Numbered from the stretch's first letter, positions 7,528-16,425 are shown. The stretch: DNA of 64,000 bases from JAYKGU01 sp035285585 (GCA_035285585.1 JAYKGU010000107.1:8583-72582), one strand, 5' to 3'. Numbers and translations: made by a program. The notes: generated by a model not told the origin, from the letters alone.

Positions 7528-9726
7528 TCACTCCACTCCGATTTGATCCACCTCCACCGAATCTATGAAACTCTGAGTGTGCAGCGTATCCAGGGTCAGG
7601 GGCGGGTCAATGCGTAGATCGGTGGGTGGGTGAGCAGCAGGCATGGGAATATCGGCTCCGTTGATAACGGCTCCCAAAAGCGTCACGTCTTCGTCATCCG
7701 GATCCATAAACTGCTCGGCAACTTCGGCCAGCATCCCTTCTTCGGTGTAGCCCGGTCGGGTCACCAGCACCATGCCGTCGGTGTACGGCTCCAGCAGCAG
7801 GGCATCATTGCAGCGGCTCAGGGCGGGGGTGTCGATCACCACCAGGTCAAAGCGGTGGCGGGCGTCGTCCAGCACTTTGCGGAGTTCGGTAGACTCCAGG
7901 ATGGCGGCGGCCTGTTTTTGCTGGCCGGGGCTGGGCAAAATGTAGAGATTCTCAATCTGGGGCACTAGGCGAATGGAGTCGTTGGGCTGCCCGTAATACT
8001 GCAAGGGTTCCAGGCTGTTTTCGGGGTTGGGGATGACCTCGAGCTGGTGGGAGTGGGAGGGCGATCGCAAATCAGCTTCCACGATCAAGGTGCGCTTACC
8101 GGCACGGGCGGAGGCGATCGCCAGATTATAGGCGCTGAAGGATTTGCCCTCGCGGCTGATGGTGCTGGTCATCAAGATCACTTTGGGGGGCTGGCTCCCA
8201 CCGATGCGCCGCAGGTTTGACCGGAAGCGCTCCACCGCTTCCAGATACGGGGAGTCGAGGTCGCGAATTAAAGGAATGGTGTCGGGGTCGAGGGGGGTGG
8301 GCAGGGCGGGCAGCAGACCCAGAACGGGAATTTCCTGCTGGCGCAGGGCGTTTTGCAGGTCGGGCAGGGTGTGGAAGGTGGCGTCGAGGCTGTCCAGCAG
8401 CACGATCAGGCCACCGCCTACCAGCAGCCCCACCACGCCGCCCGCAATTAGAATCACCAGCGGATTGTTGGCTTCCACATCGCCCGTGGTGGTTTGGGGC
8501 GGTTGGGCGATCGCCAGGCTGCCCACCGTTTCTTTCTCGGCCAGGGTGACGTCTTCTAAGCGGGCCTGAATTTCGTTAAAGAAAGCTCCCTTCAGCTCAA
8601 CTTCGCGGGTGAGGCGGGCCTGCTCCAACTGCTTATTGGGCAATGTTTCATATTCGGCCCGTAGCTCCTGCTCCAGCCGGGTTTGAGCGGCCAGAAGCTG
8701 CTGCTGGGTTTCTCGCTCGGCCTGCAGCCCCACCAGCAAATTGGCCAACTGCTGCCGGGCCGGGTCCAGGCTGCTATCCTGACGAATGCGCTCTGTGTCC
8801 TGGAGGGGGGCCGCCACCTGGTTGCCGCCAATCACTTCCTGCACCCGCTGCTGCAGCAGTTCTTCAAAGGCCCGCTGCTGGTTCAACAGCTCCGCCATTT
8901 GGGGATGTTCGGGGCGGAGGCGCTGCTGCAGGACGGAGATTTGAGTTTCGTTCTGATAGATCTGGGTCCTCAGGCTGGCAATGATTGGGTCGGCACTGAG
9001 GGCCGATGAGGCATAGGCCTGGTCGGGGGTTAGCCCCAACCGCTGCTGCAGGCTTTGGATCTGGGCATCTAGCCCGGTGAGCCGGAGTCGAAGCGCCCGC
9101 TGTTCGTTTTGGCTGGCCGTAATGCCGCCCACCAGGCTGCCGTCGCGGGCGGCCTGCAGCACTGGCCCCTCCTGACGAATGTAGGCCTCCAGCCGCCGCT
9201 CGGCCTGCCGCAAGTCTTGCTCGACCCGGGGCAGCAGTTCGTTCAAATTTTCGGTAATGCGGGTGAGCTGAATGGTGTTAAAAATTCGGCTCTTTTCCAC
9301 CATCGCCTCTAGCAGCAGGGCATTGATTTGGTTAGCCCGGTCGGCGTTGGTGTCCTGATACTCGACGGTGACCTGGAGCACCACTTCGGCGTTAACATCA
9401 ACGTCGGTGCTGCGGCGCAGTTTTTCGGGGCTGACACGAACCTCCTGGGCTTCGAGCTGCTGCGACACGAAGGCCAGCACCTCGTCGGACAGGAGGTTGG
9501 CTTCGGTAAGGGCCTGCCCCTGCTGCTGGATGCTGGTGACGGTTGCCGAAAAGGTTAGAGGCGGCTCGACGTACACCAAAACGCCCTGGGAGACATAAAC
9601 GGCAGGGGGAGCGGGCTGGAGGGCGGCCACACCGGATAGCCCCAGAACGGTCATGAATCCGGCCAGCCCAGCCCATTTGTGGCGCTGGCCAGCAATCAGA
9701 TAGCGTTTTAAAAGTGGAGGGGTCAT
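7528..9726 (-). CDS. Wzc/GumC-like polysaccharide co-polymerase with BY-kinase-type ATPase domain
   Basis: This 732-residue inner-membrane protein probably sets chain length and drives exopolysaccharide export. It has an N-terminal membrane helix (about 15-37), a Wzz-type periplasmic region with long Gln/Glu-rich coiled coil (about 45-400), a second helix (VILIAGGVVGLLVGGGLIVLL, near 430), then a cytoplasmic MinD-like kinase domain (about 500-690). The P-loop reads STISREGKSF, keeping GKS but not the usual PGEGK; Walker A' is LIVEADLRSP and Walker B is LVVIDTPA. The C-terminal tail contains no tyrosine, so classic tail autophosphorylation is unlikely. It is the last gene of the minus-strand exopolysaccharide and exosortase operon, 79 bases after the Wza-like gene. 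Confidence 0.88.
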   Translation of the reverse strand: MTPPLLKRYLIAGQRHKWAGLAGFMTVLGLSGVAALQPAPPAVYVSQGVLVYVEPPLTFSATVTSIQQQGQALTEANLLSDEVLAFVSQQLEAQEVRVSPEKLRRSTDVDVNAEVVLQVTVEYQDTNADRANQINALLLEAMVEKSRIFNTIQLTRITENLNELLPRVEQDLRQAERRLEAYIRQEGPVLQAARDGSLVGGITASQNEQRALRLRLTGLDAQIQSLQQRLGLTPDQAYASSALSADPIIASLRTQIYQNETQISVLQQRLRPEHPQMAELLNQQRAFEELLQQRVQEVIGGNQVAAPLQDTERIRQDSSLDPARQQLANLLVGLQAERETQQQLLAAQTRLEQELRAEYETLPNKQLEQARLTREVELKGAFFNEIQARLEDVTLAEKETVGSLAIAQPPQTTTGDVEANNPLVILIAGGVVGLLVGGGLIVLLDSLDATFHTLPDLQNALRQQEIPVLGLLPALPTPLDPDTIPLIRDLDSPYLEAVERFRSNLRRIGGSQPPKVILMTSTISREGKSFSAYNLAIASARAGKRTLIVEADLRSPSHSHQLEVIPNPENSLEPLQYYGQPNDSIRLVPQIENLYILPSPGQQKQAAAILESTELRKVLDDARHRFDLVVIDTPALSRCNDALLLEPYTDGMVLVTRPGYTEEGMLAEVAEQFMDPDDEDVTLLGAVINGADIPMPAAHPPTDLRIDPPLTLDTLHTQSFIDSVEVDQIGVE

Positions 9727-9805
9727 TTTAGGGAAATCGCGTTAAGGGGGTGATGGCAATCGGTGGGAAGAGGCACGCCTTCTTCCCTACTTCACTATTC
9801 CCGTC

Positions 9806-11095
9806 TCAATTGTCCGAATCATCTTCGGAACTGTCGGGACGAAACAGGGTTTCCACACTGCTGCGAATGGTGTCGAAGAAGAGGACAAATCCGAGGACGT
9901 CGCGGAAGGGCTGGGTAAAGGTATTCAGGGTGAAGGTGATGCGGGCGATGAGGCTGCGGCCAATGACGATGACATCGTTGTCTTCGAGTACCACGTTTTG
10001 AGAGGTATCTCCCATGAAAGCGTCCTTCGCATCCAGCTCCAGCTTGATGGCGCGCCCCGTGGCTGGATCATAACGAATCAGGGCGATGTGGCGCAGGTCT
10101 GAGGAAGCTTGCTCAGGACTGATAACGGTGATGGCATCCAGGAAATCGCTGCCGCTGGGCAGGGTGAGGTTGCCGATACGGGTGGGATAGCTGAGCACCC
10201 GGATGTTCATGGTAGGCTGCCCCAGGGTGGAGCGGGCCACCAGGGTGCGATCGTATGCCTCAATTTCCTCTGCCGTCAGGGTAGGGACAATGATGACATC
10301 GCCATCGGCCAGACGAGTGGTGGGCAGGGATTGCCCCTCCGCCAGGGGAGAAAATAGGTCGACGCTTTCCTCAATCACATCGACAACCGCTCCGGTGCGA
10401 TCGCGCAATACCCGCCGCACCTGCACCGATTTGAGGTTGGCCAGACGGGTCGTGCCGCCTGCGGTGATCAGGGCAGCGGGCAGGTTGGCCAACTGCAGAG
10501 GGTAGAGACCTGGACGCACCACTTCCCCCAGGATGGTGACCTGTACCGGACGCTGCACCACCAGGGTGAGGTCAATGACGGGATTGACATAGAAGCGATT
10601 GAGCTGGGCATGGATGAGTTCCTGGGCCTGGTCAAGGGTGAGTCCCTGCAAGGGCACAATGCCCGCCAGGGGAACGAGAATATTGCCCTGGAGGTCGAGG
10701 GTGGCCTGGAAGTTGGCCTCTGGGAACCCCTGGACGTTGACGAAAATGGAGTCACCGGGGCCGAGGCGGTAGCGGTCAAACTCTGCGTCGAGCGAGTTGG
10801 CTGGATCGACCGCCGGAGCAAAAGGGGATGGCATGCGATCGCGCAGTTGCTGCTGGGCATCGTAGAGCTGATCAAGGGGTGACAGTTCTGGGGCCGGTGA
10901 AGCGGCGGGTGGCGGGATGACGTCAATCGTTTGCGCTACCTCGGTGGCAGCGGACGGCAGGGTGGCAGCGGGCGGAGCGGTGGCGCGGGCCGCCAGTCCC
11001 CAGAGCAGGCTGCTGGCCAGGGCGGTGCTCAGGGAATAGAGGCTGAGTAGGGACCAGGCTTTGAGGGGCTGGAGGGTTTGACAGTAAAGGATCAT
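9806..11095 (-). CDS. Wza-like polysaccharide export protein (Poly_export and SLBB domains)
   Basis: This 429-residue exported protein forms, by family, the outer-membrane or periplasmic channel for polysaccharide secretion. The N-terminus is a hydrophobic signal (about 12-37). The polysaccharide export domain begins near residue 107 with YRLGPGDSIFVNVQGFPE and LVPLAGIVPLQGLTL, followed by SLBB-type segments such as VTILGEVVRPGLYPL and a second one near SYPTRIGNLTLPSGSDFLDA. Its ATG (11093-11095) overlaps the TGA of the upstream exosortase-associated gene by one base (TGATG), implying translational coupling. It works with the Wzc-like protein directly downstream. Confidence 0.88.
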   Translation of the reverse strand: MILYCQTLQPLKAWSLLSLYSLSTALASSLLWGLAARATAPPAATLPSAATEVAQTIDVIPPPAASPAPELSPLDQLYDAQQQLRDRMPSPFAPAVDPANSLDAEFDRYRLGPGDSIFVNVQGFPEANFQATLDLQGNILVPLAGIVPLQGLTLDQAQELIHAQLNRFYVNPVIDLTLVVQRPVQVTILGEVVRPGLYPLQLANLPAALITAGGTTRLANLKSVQVRRVLRDRTGAVVDVIEESVDLFSPLAEGQSLPTTRLADGDVIIVPTLTAEEIEAYDRTLVARSTLGQPTMNIRVLSYPTRIGNLTLPSGSDFLDAITVISPEQASSDLRHIALIRYDPATGRAIKLELDAKDAFMGDTSQNVVLEDNDVIVIGRSLIARITFTLNTFTQPFRDVLGFVLFFDTIRSSVETLFRPDSSEDDSDN

Positions 11096-11868
11096 CAGGG
11101 TTCACCGGAGGTTGCAACGGGGGTGAAAGCTTGCTCGACCAGACTGGCCTGGACGGTTTGCCCCAGGGTGGCGGCCAAGGAGCGGGATTGCTCAATGTCC
11201 CCCAGTGGCTCAATGGGAATCAGCAGACTGACGGCCACCCACGGCTGACGCTGGCGATCGCGCCATTGGATGGCCTGGTCTGCCAGAAACCAGTCCAGGG
11301 TTGAGGCACTACCCCCCGTTTTCCAGGCATACCACTGGACGACAGCGAAGGTCTGGTCTAGATTCCAACCCCGCAGATAGCGGGCGATAACGGAATGGCT
11401 GGAGGTAGCAGTCGGGGAAGATGCAAACCCTGAAAATTCAATGCGGCGGAGACGATCGGTCGTCCAGTCGTAGGCCCCGTTGATATCAACCCATTCCACC
11501 TGGGGCTGGTCGGCGTGGTCAGCCTGGGGGCGCAGGAACAGGTACACCGGGCGCTGGGGACTGATGCGATCGCTATCGGGTAAGGAGCCGTCAGAGGGGG
11601 CGATCGCCTGAACCGACCACTGGTGGCCGCCAATTTCGGTGGTCTTTTGCTCCAGGGTTTGCCAGTCGGGCAGATCGAGTCCCGTATCTCGTAGTGCGCG
11701 GATTTGAGACAGGATGGCGGTTTGGGGCGGCTGTTCCCAGGCCCAGGCTCCTGTGATGTAGTTGGGGGTGATGATGATGGCGGCGATCGCCAACAGCCCC
11801 ACCGGCAGCAGTCGCCGTACCAGGCTGGAGCGACTTAAGGAGGCGAGAACGGTCTGGATAGCTTCCAT
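11095..11868 (-). CDS. Cyanoexosortase B system-associated protein (EpsI-like)
   Basis: This protein of about 257 residues has one N-terminal membrane helix (LLPVGLLAIAAIIITPNYIT) and a periplasmic domain like EpsI, the exosortase-associated DUF3485-type protein. ATG 11868 is preferred: it lies two bases after the exosortase TAA and has GGAG at about 8 bases upstream; a GTG at 11877 would overlap the exosortase. In the EpsI family this domain accompanies exosortases and is thought to aid polysaccharide or protein surface processing. It is embedded between the exosortase and the Wza-like gene with coupled starts on both sides. The naming relies on its neighbour and the general shape of the sequence. 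Confidence 0.78.
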   Translation of the reverse strand: MEAIQTVLASLSRSSLVRRLLPVGLLAIAAIIITPNYITGAWAWEQPPQTAILSQIRALRDTGLDLPDWQTLEQKTTEIGGHQWSVQAIAPSDGSLPDSDRISPQRPVYLFLRPQADHADQPQVEWVDINGAYDWTTDRLRRIEFSGFASSPTATSSHSVIARYLRGWNLDQTFAVVQWYAWKTGGSASTLDWFLADQAIQWRDRQRQPWVAVSLLIPIEPLGDIEQSRSLAATLGQTVQASLVEQAFTPVATSGEP

Positions 11869-11870
11869 GT

Positions 11871-12791
11871 TTAGCACTCCTGCTCCTGGGAGGGGGACGG
11901 CAGTGACGAGCTAGGATCGCCAGGGAACCAGCGATCGATAGCATTGAGCAGCAGCACCAGGGAACCGAGCAGCCCTGCCGAGTAAAGGTCGCCCCCCCAG
12001 CTTTCATGGAGCCAGTCAAACGCCTGGGTGTTCCCCGTGCCGTGAAAGAGGGTGAGAAAGGTGTTGCGGAGGATGTTGGCGCTGACGCTCAGCAGCACGA
12101 TGCCGACGCCAAAGGTGATAACCTTAGTCCGGGCTTTCCAGGTCCCCGTCCAGATCAATAGCATCAGCCCTACATAGAGGCTGGTGAACAGCATCTTGAG
12201 GCCCGCACAGTGGGGAGCAACTTCGACGATGCGATCGTTTACAAACAAATAAATTTGCTCGACCTGCACATCCAGCCCGATTTGAAAGAGAATAAATCCG
12301 GCCACACCCGCAATAAACCGCTGCAGCGGCAGAGTGTAGGGCGCAATCAGATAGGGCATTTGGGTGGGGGTGGCCAGCCAGACCAGCAGTAGGGGAAAGC
12401 CCATTTGTGTCAGGCCCGCCCGACCTTTGAACCAGAGGCAAAGCCCCGTTAAAACTATGGGCAGGGAGAAGTTGATGGCGTCGGGAACGCCGCTCAAGTA
12501 GAGAGCCAGCCCGAAGATCAGGAGCAGCCCTCCGGAAAGCGAGCCAGCGAGGGAGGGGGAAGGAAGTTGCGGCCAGCGATCGCGTCTCTGCCAGAGCAGG
12601 TAAGCAGCAAAGGGTAGGCCAATCACCCCGTGGCTAAAGTACTCGTGTTCCAGGCTAATGGACTTGTTGAGCCAGCCGTCATACCAGTGCAGCAGCAGCG
12701 GCCCATAGAGCACCAGGAGGAGGCCCCATAGAGCCATTTCCGGTGCTCTACGGGAATGCACAAGCTTGGAGGAGGTAACCTTTAGCGACAT
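11871..12791 (-). CDS. Cyanoexosortase B (exosortase-family transpeptidase)
   Basis: This 306-residue protein with about eight membrane helices belongs to the exosortase/archaeosortase family, which cleaves C-terminal PEP-CTERM sorting signals and probably transfers the protein to the cell envelope. The catalytic triad is visible: Cys195 in VAPHCAGLKML, Arg242 in NILRNTFLT, and His262 in DWLHESWGG. The N-terminal EHEYFSHGVIGLPFAAYL is also characteristic. Assignment to the B type rests on its place in an exopolysaccharide export operon next to an EpsI-like protein. Upstream, 4 bases away, is a DegT-type aminotransferase. A plausible substrate is encoded at 39330-40163. Confidence 0.88.
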   Translation of the reverse strand: MSLKVTSSKLVHSRRAPEMALWGLLLVLYGPLLLHWYDGWLNKSISLEHEYFSHGVIGLPFAAYLLWQRRDRWPQLPSPSLAGSLSGGLLLIFGLALYLSGVPDAINFSLPIVLTGLCLWFKGRAGLTQMGFPLLLVWLATPTQMPYLIAPYTLPLQRFIAGVAGFILFQIGLDVQVEQIYLFVNDRIVEVAPHCAGLKMLFTSLYVGLMLLIWTGTWKARTKVITFGVGIVLLSVSANILRNTFLTLFHGTGNTQAFDWLHESWGGDLYSAGLLGSLVLLLNAIDRWFPGDPSSSLPSPSQEQEC

Positions 12792-12795
12792 GGGC

Positions 12796-14007
12796 TTACC
12801 CTGCTACCAACACGCTAATGCTAGAGGGATCGATGGGATCAATCACGGTCGGATCAATGATAGCCGTCGGATTGACCAGGTCGCGTAGGGCGCTCACGAC
12901 CCGGAGGATCTGGGCGTTAGTCATACCGGGATAGATGGGTAGGGAGAGGACTTCGTGGCAGAGCATTTCAGCATTGGGAAAATCGCCGCAGATGTGGCCG
13001 AGGTGGCGAAAGGCGGGCTGCAGATGGCAGGGAATGGGGTAATGGATACCGGTTTGGATGCCGTGGTTAGCTAGTTCGGTCTGGAGCCGCCCCCGATCGA
13101 GCCGACAGCGATCCTGTACGCGAATGACATAAAGGTGATAGACATGGCCGCTGCCACTTTCATTCGTGATGGGGATAATGCCATCGTGCCGCAGTGGCTT
13201 CAGCAGGGCATCGTAGCACTGGGCAATGCGGTGGCGATCGCGGTTCCAGCTGGGCAAATAGGGCAGCTTGGCAGACAGGATGGCCGCCTGGAGGGTGTCT
13301 AACCGGCTGTTGGTGCCCAGATCGGTGTGGTAGTACTTGCGGGGTGCGCCGTAGTTACGAAGGGAGCAGGTTGCCTTAGCGATCATTTCGTCGCCTGTGA
13401 CGAGCATGCCTCCGTCACCAAAGCCCCCCAGGTTTTTGCTGGGATAAAAGCTGAAGGCAGCCGCTACGCCGACGGATCCGGCCCGATGCCCCTCCCGCTC
13501 GGCCAGGTGGGCCTGGGCGGCATCTTCGAAAATCATCAGGTCGTAGGTGCGGGCCAGGTCGCGCAAAGCATGGGGATCGACCATCTGGCCATAGAGATGC
13601 ACGGGCACAACGGCACGGGTGCGGGGCGTGATCGCTTTTTCAACGGCAATTAAATCAATCAGGGCGGTGTTGGGGTCGCAGTCGACCAGGATGGGGGTGG
13701 CTCCCGTGCGTAGCACGCCCAATAGGGTGGCGATGAAAGTATTGGCCGGTAGCATCACCTCGTCTCCCCGCCCGATGCCTGCTGCCTGCAATCCCAGGGC
13801 GATCGCATCGGTGCCACAGCCAACGCCAACACCAAACCGAGTGCCACAGGCACTGGCAAAGGCCTGTTCAAAATCGCGAACCGCTTGCCCCAAGATGAAA
13901 TCGCCCCGCTGGATAACGGCCCAAACGGCCTGCTTCAACTCATCTTCAATGGGCCGATTTTGGATGCTTAAGTCGACAAAAGGAATGGGTGAGAGGGTCG
14001 TGGTCAT
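12796..14007 (-). CDS. DegT/DnrJ/EryC1-family sugar aminotransferase
   Basis: This 403-residue PLP enzyme probably makes an amino-sugar nucleotide for polysaccharide synthesis. Fold-type I signatures are GVGVGCGTDAIALGLQAAGI (about 57-76), IFEDAAQAHLAE with the PLP-contacting Asp, and FSFYPSKNLGGFGDGGMLV, whose Lys forms the internal aldimine. NSRLDTLQAAIL and the histidine-bearing GIHYPIPCHLQPAF are standard for the family. It is the first gene of the minus-strand operon that continues with cyanoexosortase B, so its product may modify the exported glycan. The exact sugar substrate cannot be read from sequence. Confidence 0.88.
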   Translation of the reverse strand: MTTTLSPIPFVDLSIQNRPIEDELKQAVWAVIQRGDFILGQAVRDFEQAFASACGTRFGVGVGCGTDAIALGLQAAGIGRGDEVMLPANTFIATLLGVLRTGATPILVDCDPNTALIDLIAVEKAITPRTRAVVPVHLYGQMVDPHALRDLARTYDLMIFEDAAQAHLAEREGHRAGSVGVAAAFSFYPSKNLGGFGDGGMLVTGDEMIAKATCSLRNYGAPRKYYHTDLGTNSRLDTLQAAILSAKLPYLPSWNRDRHRIAQCYDALLKPLRHDGIIPITNESGSGHVYHLYVIRVQDRCRLDRGRLQTELANHGIQTGIHYPIPCHLQPAFRHLGHICGDFPNAEMLCHEVLSLPIYPGMTNAQILRVVSALRDLVNPTAIIDPTVIDPIDPSSISVLVAG

Positions 14008-14101
14008 AGTTAAGACACCAGGAGTGAGAACGGCGGAACGGGAATTCCGAACGGATGTTCTAAATCGTGATTCCAGAGGAATATTTGAGAGAAAAATATT
14101 C

Positions 14102-14209
14102 CTAAGTAGAACTGCAGTGAAAAACGAAGGTTAGAAAACCGGGGGTGCTTCCCGGTGGGGCGCTCCCCCGGTTTTCTGACATGAATTTAACCGTGCTGAC
14201 CTACTTAAA
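14102..14209. repeat. Family B MITE-like hairpin, copy 1
   Basis: The ends are CTAAGTAG (left) and CTACTTAA (right). The core is a long palindrome, TTAGAAAACCGGGGG pairing with CCCCCGGTTTTCTGA. Other copies are at 18697-18788 (inverted) and 62998-63092. The size and terminal inverted repeats suggest a non-autonomous element. Confidence 0.8.
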
Positions 14210-14467
14210 TGACGTTCCAAATGAGTGATGCACCTATCCCTATTTACGGCTGCGAGCTTGCACTCGGTCAGGGGATTGGGATGAAGTCTTCGTAAAATTC
14301 GCAGGTAGGCTTAGAATTCCCAGGATCTGGGGTAGGGGAAACACTGGCGTATTATCCCTGGAATGACCCAATAGGGGCGATCGCCCCCATCCGTAAAAAA
14401 TCCCGATGGCGATCGCGCCACCGGGAAAAGGGGGTTACAAATTTTGGGGTCAGAAGGTGGATCAGCG

Positions 14468-14548
14468 ATTCCCGCTTTGAGTGAGACAAAGTTAGCAGGA
14501 CAGCGGGGCGCGCCGTACTCCACGGTTTCGCCTCAAGTTGATACCCAA
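14468..14548. repeat. Family A MITE-like hairpin, copy 1
   Basis: It begins TTCCCGCTTTGAGTGAGAC and ends CGCCTCAAGTTGATACCC, the inverted termini seen in all family A copies. The central part carries GGGGCGCGCC. This copy has diverged arms compared with 19223-19306. Confidence 0.75.
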
Positions 14549-14557
14549 GAAATCTCC

Positions 14558-14661
14558 CTAGGAGATTTTTGAGAATGATCCTACCGGACGACGTAGGGGC
14601 AAATGGCCATTTGCCCTACCAACCGTTCAACCGAGGGTAAATTTTTTCCAGAAATCTCCTT
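14558..14661. repeat. Family C hairpin repeat, full copy ending in the moeB stop codon
   Basis: It runs from CTAGGAGATTTTTGAGAAT through CGACGTAGGGGCAAATGG and CCATTTGCCCTACC to GAAATCTCCTTA. The inverted termini are AGGAGATTT and AAATCTCCT. Its right end provides the TAA stop codon of moeB on the minus strand. Confidence 0.8.
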
Positions 14662-15832
14662 AGTACTCGGGAACGGAAGCGTCAATTTCCCGGCTCCAGG
14701 CCTGAATTCCGCCTTTCACATTGGTGCCCTCAATGCCCGCCTCTTTGAGAATGGAGAGGGCACGGGCCGATCGCCCACCCATTTTGCAGTGGGCAATCAG
14801 CCGATGGCCGTTGGTCAATTGCTTCACCTTCTCGATGCCTTCGCCGCTTTCGATTTCGGGGAGGGGCACCAGCACCGCACCGGGAATTTGGGCGATGTCG
14901 TACTCGTTGGGATTACGCACGTCCAGGAGCACAAAGTTGTCTGTGCCGCTATCCAGCAACTGCTTAAGTTCCTGGACGGTCATCTCGGAAAGGGCGGACT
15001 GCTGGGCATCCTCCGCCGCTTTAGCCTGGGGAATGCCGCAGAACTGCTCGTAGTCGATCAGGGTTTCGATGACGGGACGGATGGGGTTGGGCCGCAGCTT
15101 CAGCTCCCGGAACTTCATGTTCAGCGCGTCGAACAGCAGCAGCCGACCATTGAGCGTAGTGCCCTGACCGATGATAATCTTAATCGTTTCGGTGGCCTGG
15201 ATCGTGCCGATGATGCCAGGGAGAACGCCGAGGACGCCGCCCTCAGCGCAGGAGGGAACCAGTCCGGGCGGTGGCGGTTCGGGGTAGAGGTCGCGGTAGT
15301 TGGGGCCGTCCTGGTAGTTGAAAACGGTGGCCTGCCCTTCGAACCGGAAGATGGAGCCGTAGACGTTGGGCTTGTTGAGCAAGACGCAGGCATCGTTGAC
15401 CAGATAGCGGGTGGGGAAGTTGTCGGTGCCATCCACCACGATGTCGTAGTCTTTGAGGATGTCCAGCGCGTTTTCGGAACTCAGGCGGATTTCAAAGAGA
15501 TCAACCTGGCAGAGGGGGTTGATTTCTTGAATGCGATTTTTGGCGGAGTGAATTTTGGGCTTACCCACCCAGGAGGTGCCGTGGATAATTTGGCGCTGTA
15601 GATTGGAGCGATCGACCACGTCAAAGTCAACAATGCCGATGCGCCCCACCCCGGCGGCAGCCAGGTAGAGCAAAAGGGGAGATCCCAGGCCGCCCGTGCC
15701 GATGCAGAGCACGCTGGCTGCTTTCAGGCGCTTCTGCCCATCTAGCCCAACCTCTGGAAGGATCAGATGCCGGGAAAAGCGCTCGTATTCTTCACGGGAA
15801 AGCTGGATGTCATCCAGGTTTGGATTCAACAT
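14660..15832 (-). CDS. moeB: Molybdopterin-synthase/ThiS-type adenylyltransferase with C-terminal rhodanese domain (MoeB/MOCS3-like)
   Basis: This 390-residue E1-like enzyme adenylates the C-terminal Gly of a sulfur-carrier protein (MoaD, ThiS or a relative), and its rhodanese domain can hand over sulfur. The ThiF domain (about 15-270) shows RFSRHLILPEVGLDGQ, the nucleotide loop GTGGLGSPLLLYLAAAGVG, DxxDRSNLQRQI, and DGTDNFPTRYLVND. The rhodanese domain (about 285-388) ends with LIAHCKMGGRSARAL, containing the active-site Cys. The zinc Cys-x2-Cys pairs typical of MoeB are not evident. A JAMM peptidase gene lies 24 bases upstream on the same strand, a pairing typical of sulfur-carrier pathways. 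The stop codon is formed by a repeat element. Confidence 0.9.
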   Translation of the reverse strand: MLNPNLDDIQLSREEYERFSRHLILPEVGLDGQKRLKAASVLCIGTGGLGSPLLLYLAAAGVGRIGIVDFDVVDRSNLQRQIIHGTSWVGKPKIHSAKNRIQEINPLCQVDLFEIRLSSENALDILKDYDIVVDGTDNFPTRYLVNDACVLLNKPNVYGSIFRFEGQATVFNYQDGPNYRDLYPEPPPPGLVPSCAEGGVLGVLPGIIGTIQATETIKIIIGQGTTLNGRLLLFDALNMKFRELKLRPNPIRPVIETLIDYEQFCGIPQAKAAEDAQQSALSEMTVQELKQLLDSGTDNFVLLDVRNPNEYDIAQIPGAVLVPLPEIESGEGIEKVKQLTNGHRLIAHCKMGGRSARALSILKEAGIEGTNVKGGIQAWSREIDASVPEY

Positions 15833-15856
15833 GGTGGCGGTGGTAAAGCGAGTGAG

Positions 15857-16399
15857 TCAGATAGGGGCGGAGGGGGCGAGCAAGCGAAACCCTTCCGGTT
15901 GAAACTGATGATGTTCATCAAGAGTCCAGCATAGGACATCTTGGGCAGAACCGTGGCGTACGGCAACAATGATATAAGAATACTCACTCCAGACGCAGGC
16001 GCGATCGCACTCTGAGGGAATCGCCAAGTGGTCGGGGTGGGAGTGGTAGACGCCGATAATATTGAGCTGGCGATCGCGCCCCCATCGCTGGGCCGTTAGC
16101 ATTTCTTTGGGATCAATCCAGTAGCGATCGGCTTTGCTGTGGGGTGAGGCTTCGGTGGTCGGCGTCAGACTTTGGAGGGTAGCGGCAGCTTCCTCATTCC
16201 AGGCGTTAGTGCTTTCCCAAATCTCAACGACCGTTTTCCCTGGGCTGAACCGGGGGGAAGGGGGCTGGCTCGCCTGGGTGGAGATGGTATCGCCGGTCGG
16301 CATCCGGCCCAGCAGCAATCCGCAGCACTCTTGAGGATAGGTGCGTTCCGCATGGGCGGCAATCTGCCGGAGGTGATGGGGGTGAAGGTTCAGAACCAC
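15857..16399 (-). CDS. M67-family JAMM metallopeptidase
   Basis: This 180-residue protein has the complete JAMM zinc site: the upstream Glu in TYPQECCGLLLG (about 20-31) and HSHPDHLAIPSECD (about 114-127), i.e. HxHx7Sx2D. Bacterial relatives (Mec+/RadC-like JAB domains) cleave C-terminal residues from ThiS/MoaD-like sulfur carriers to expose the Gly-Gly end. It lies directly upstream of moeB with a 24-base gap, which supports a role with that activating enzyme. No carrier gene is present in the window. A low-complexity segment (SQPPSPRFSPG) sits between the two metal motifs. Confidence 0.88.
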   Translation of the reverse strand: MVLNLHPHHLRQIAAHAERTYPQECCGLLLGRMPTGDTISTQASQPPSPRFSPGKTVVEIWESTNAWNEEAAATLQSLTPTTEASPHSKADRYWIDPKEMLTAQRWGRDRQLNIIGVYHSHPDHLAIPSECDRACVWSEYSYIIVAVRHGSAQDVLCWTLDEHHQFQPEGFRLLAPSAPI

Positions 16400-16425
16400 A
16401 ATTGAAATAAAAATTTCAGGTTAAA

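Larger units (their letters stand above)
14008..14657. other. 650-bp gene-free spacer packed with three hairpin repeats
   Basis: It separates the exopolysaccharide operon from moeB. It contains one copy each of repeat families B, A and C (separate entries) and two HIP1 sites near 14380-14415. No credible ORF or RNA gene is seen. The promoter of the exopolysaccharide operon should lie near 14010-14100 but no clear box is recognisable. Confidence 0.7.

Noticed and set aside
14603..15601. A 332-codon plus-strand open frame antisense to moeB
   Set aside because: It mirrors moeB codons and carries no recognisable domain; moeB motifs are unambiguous.
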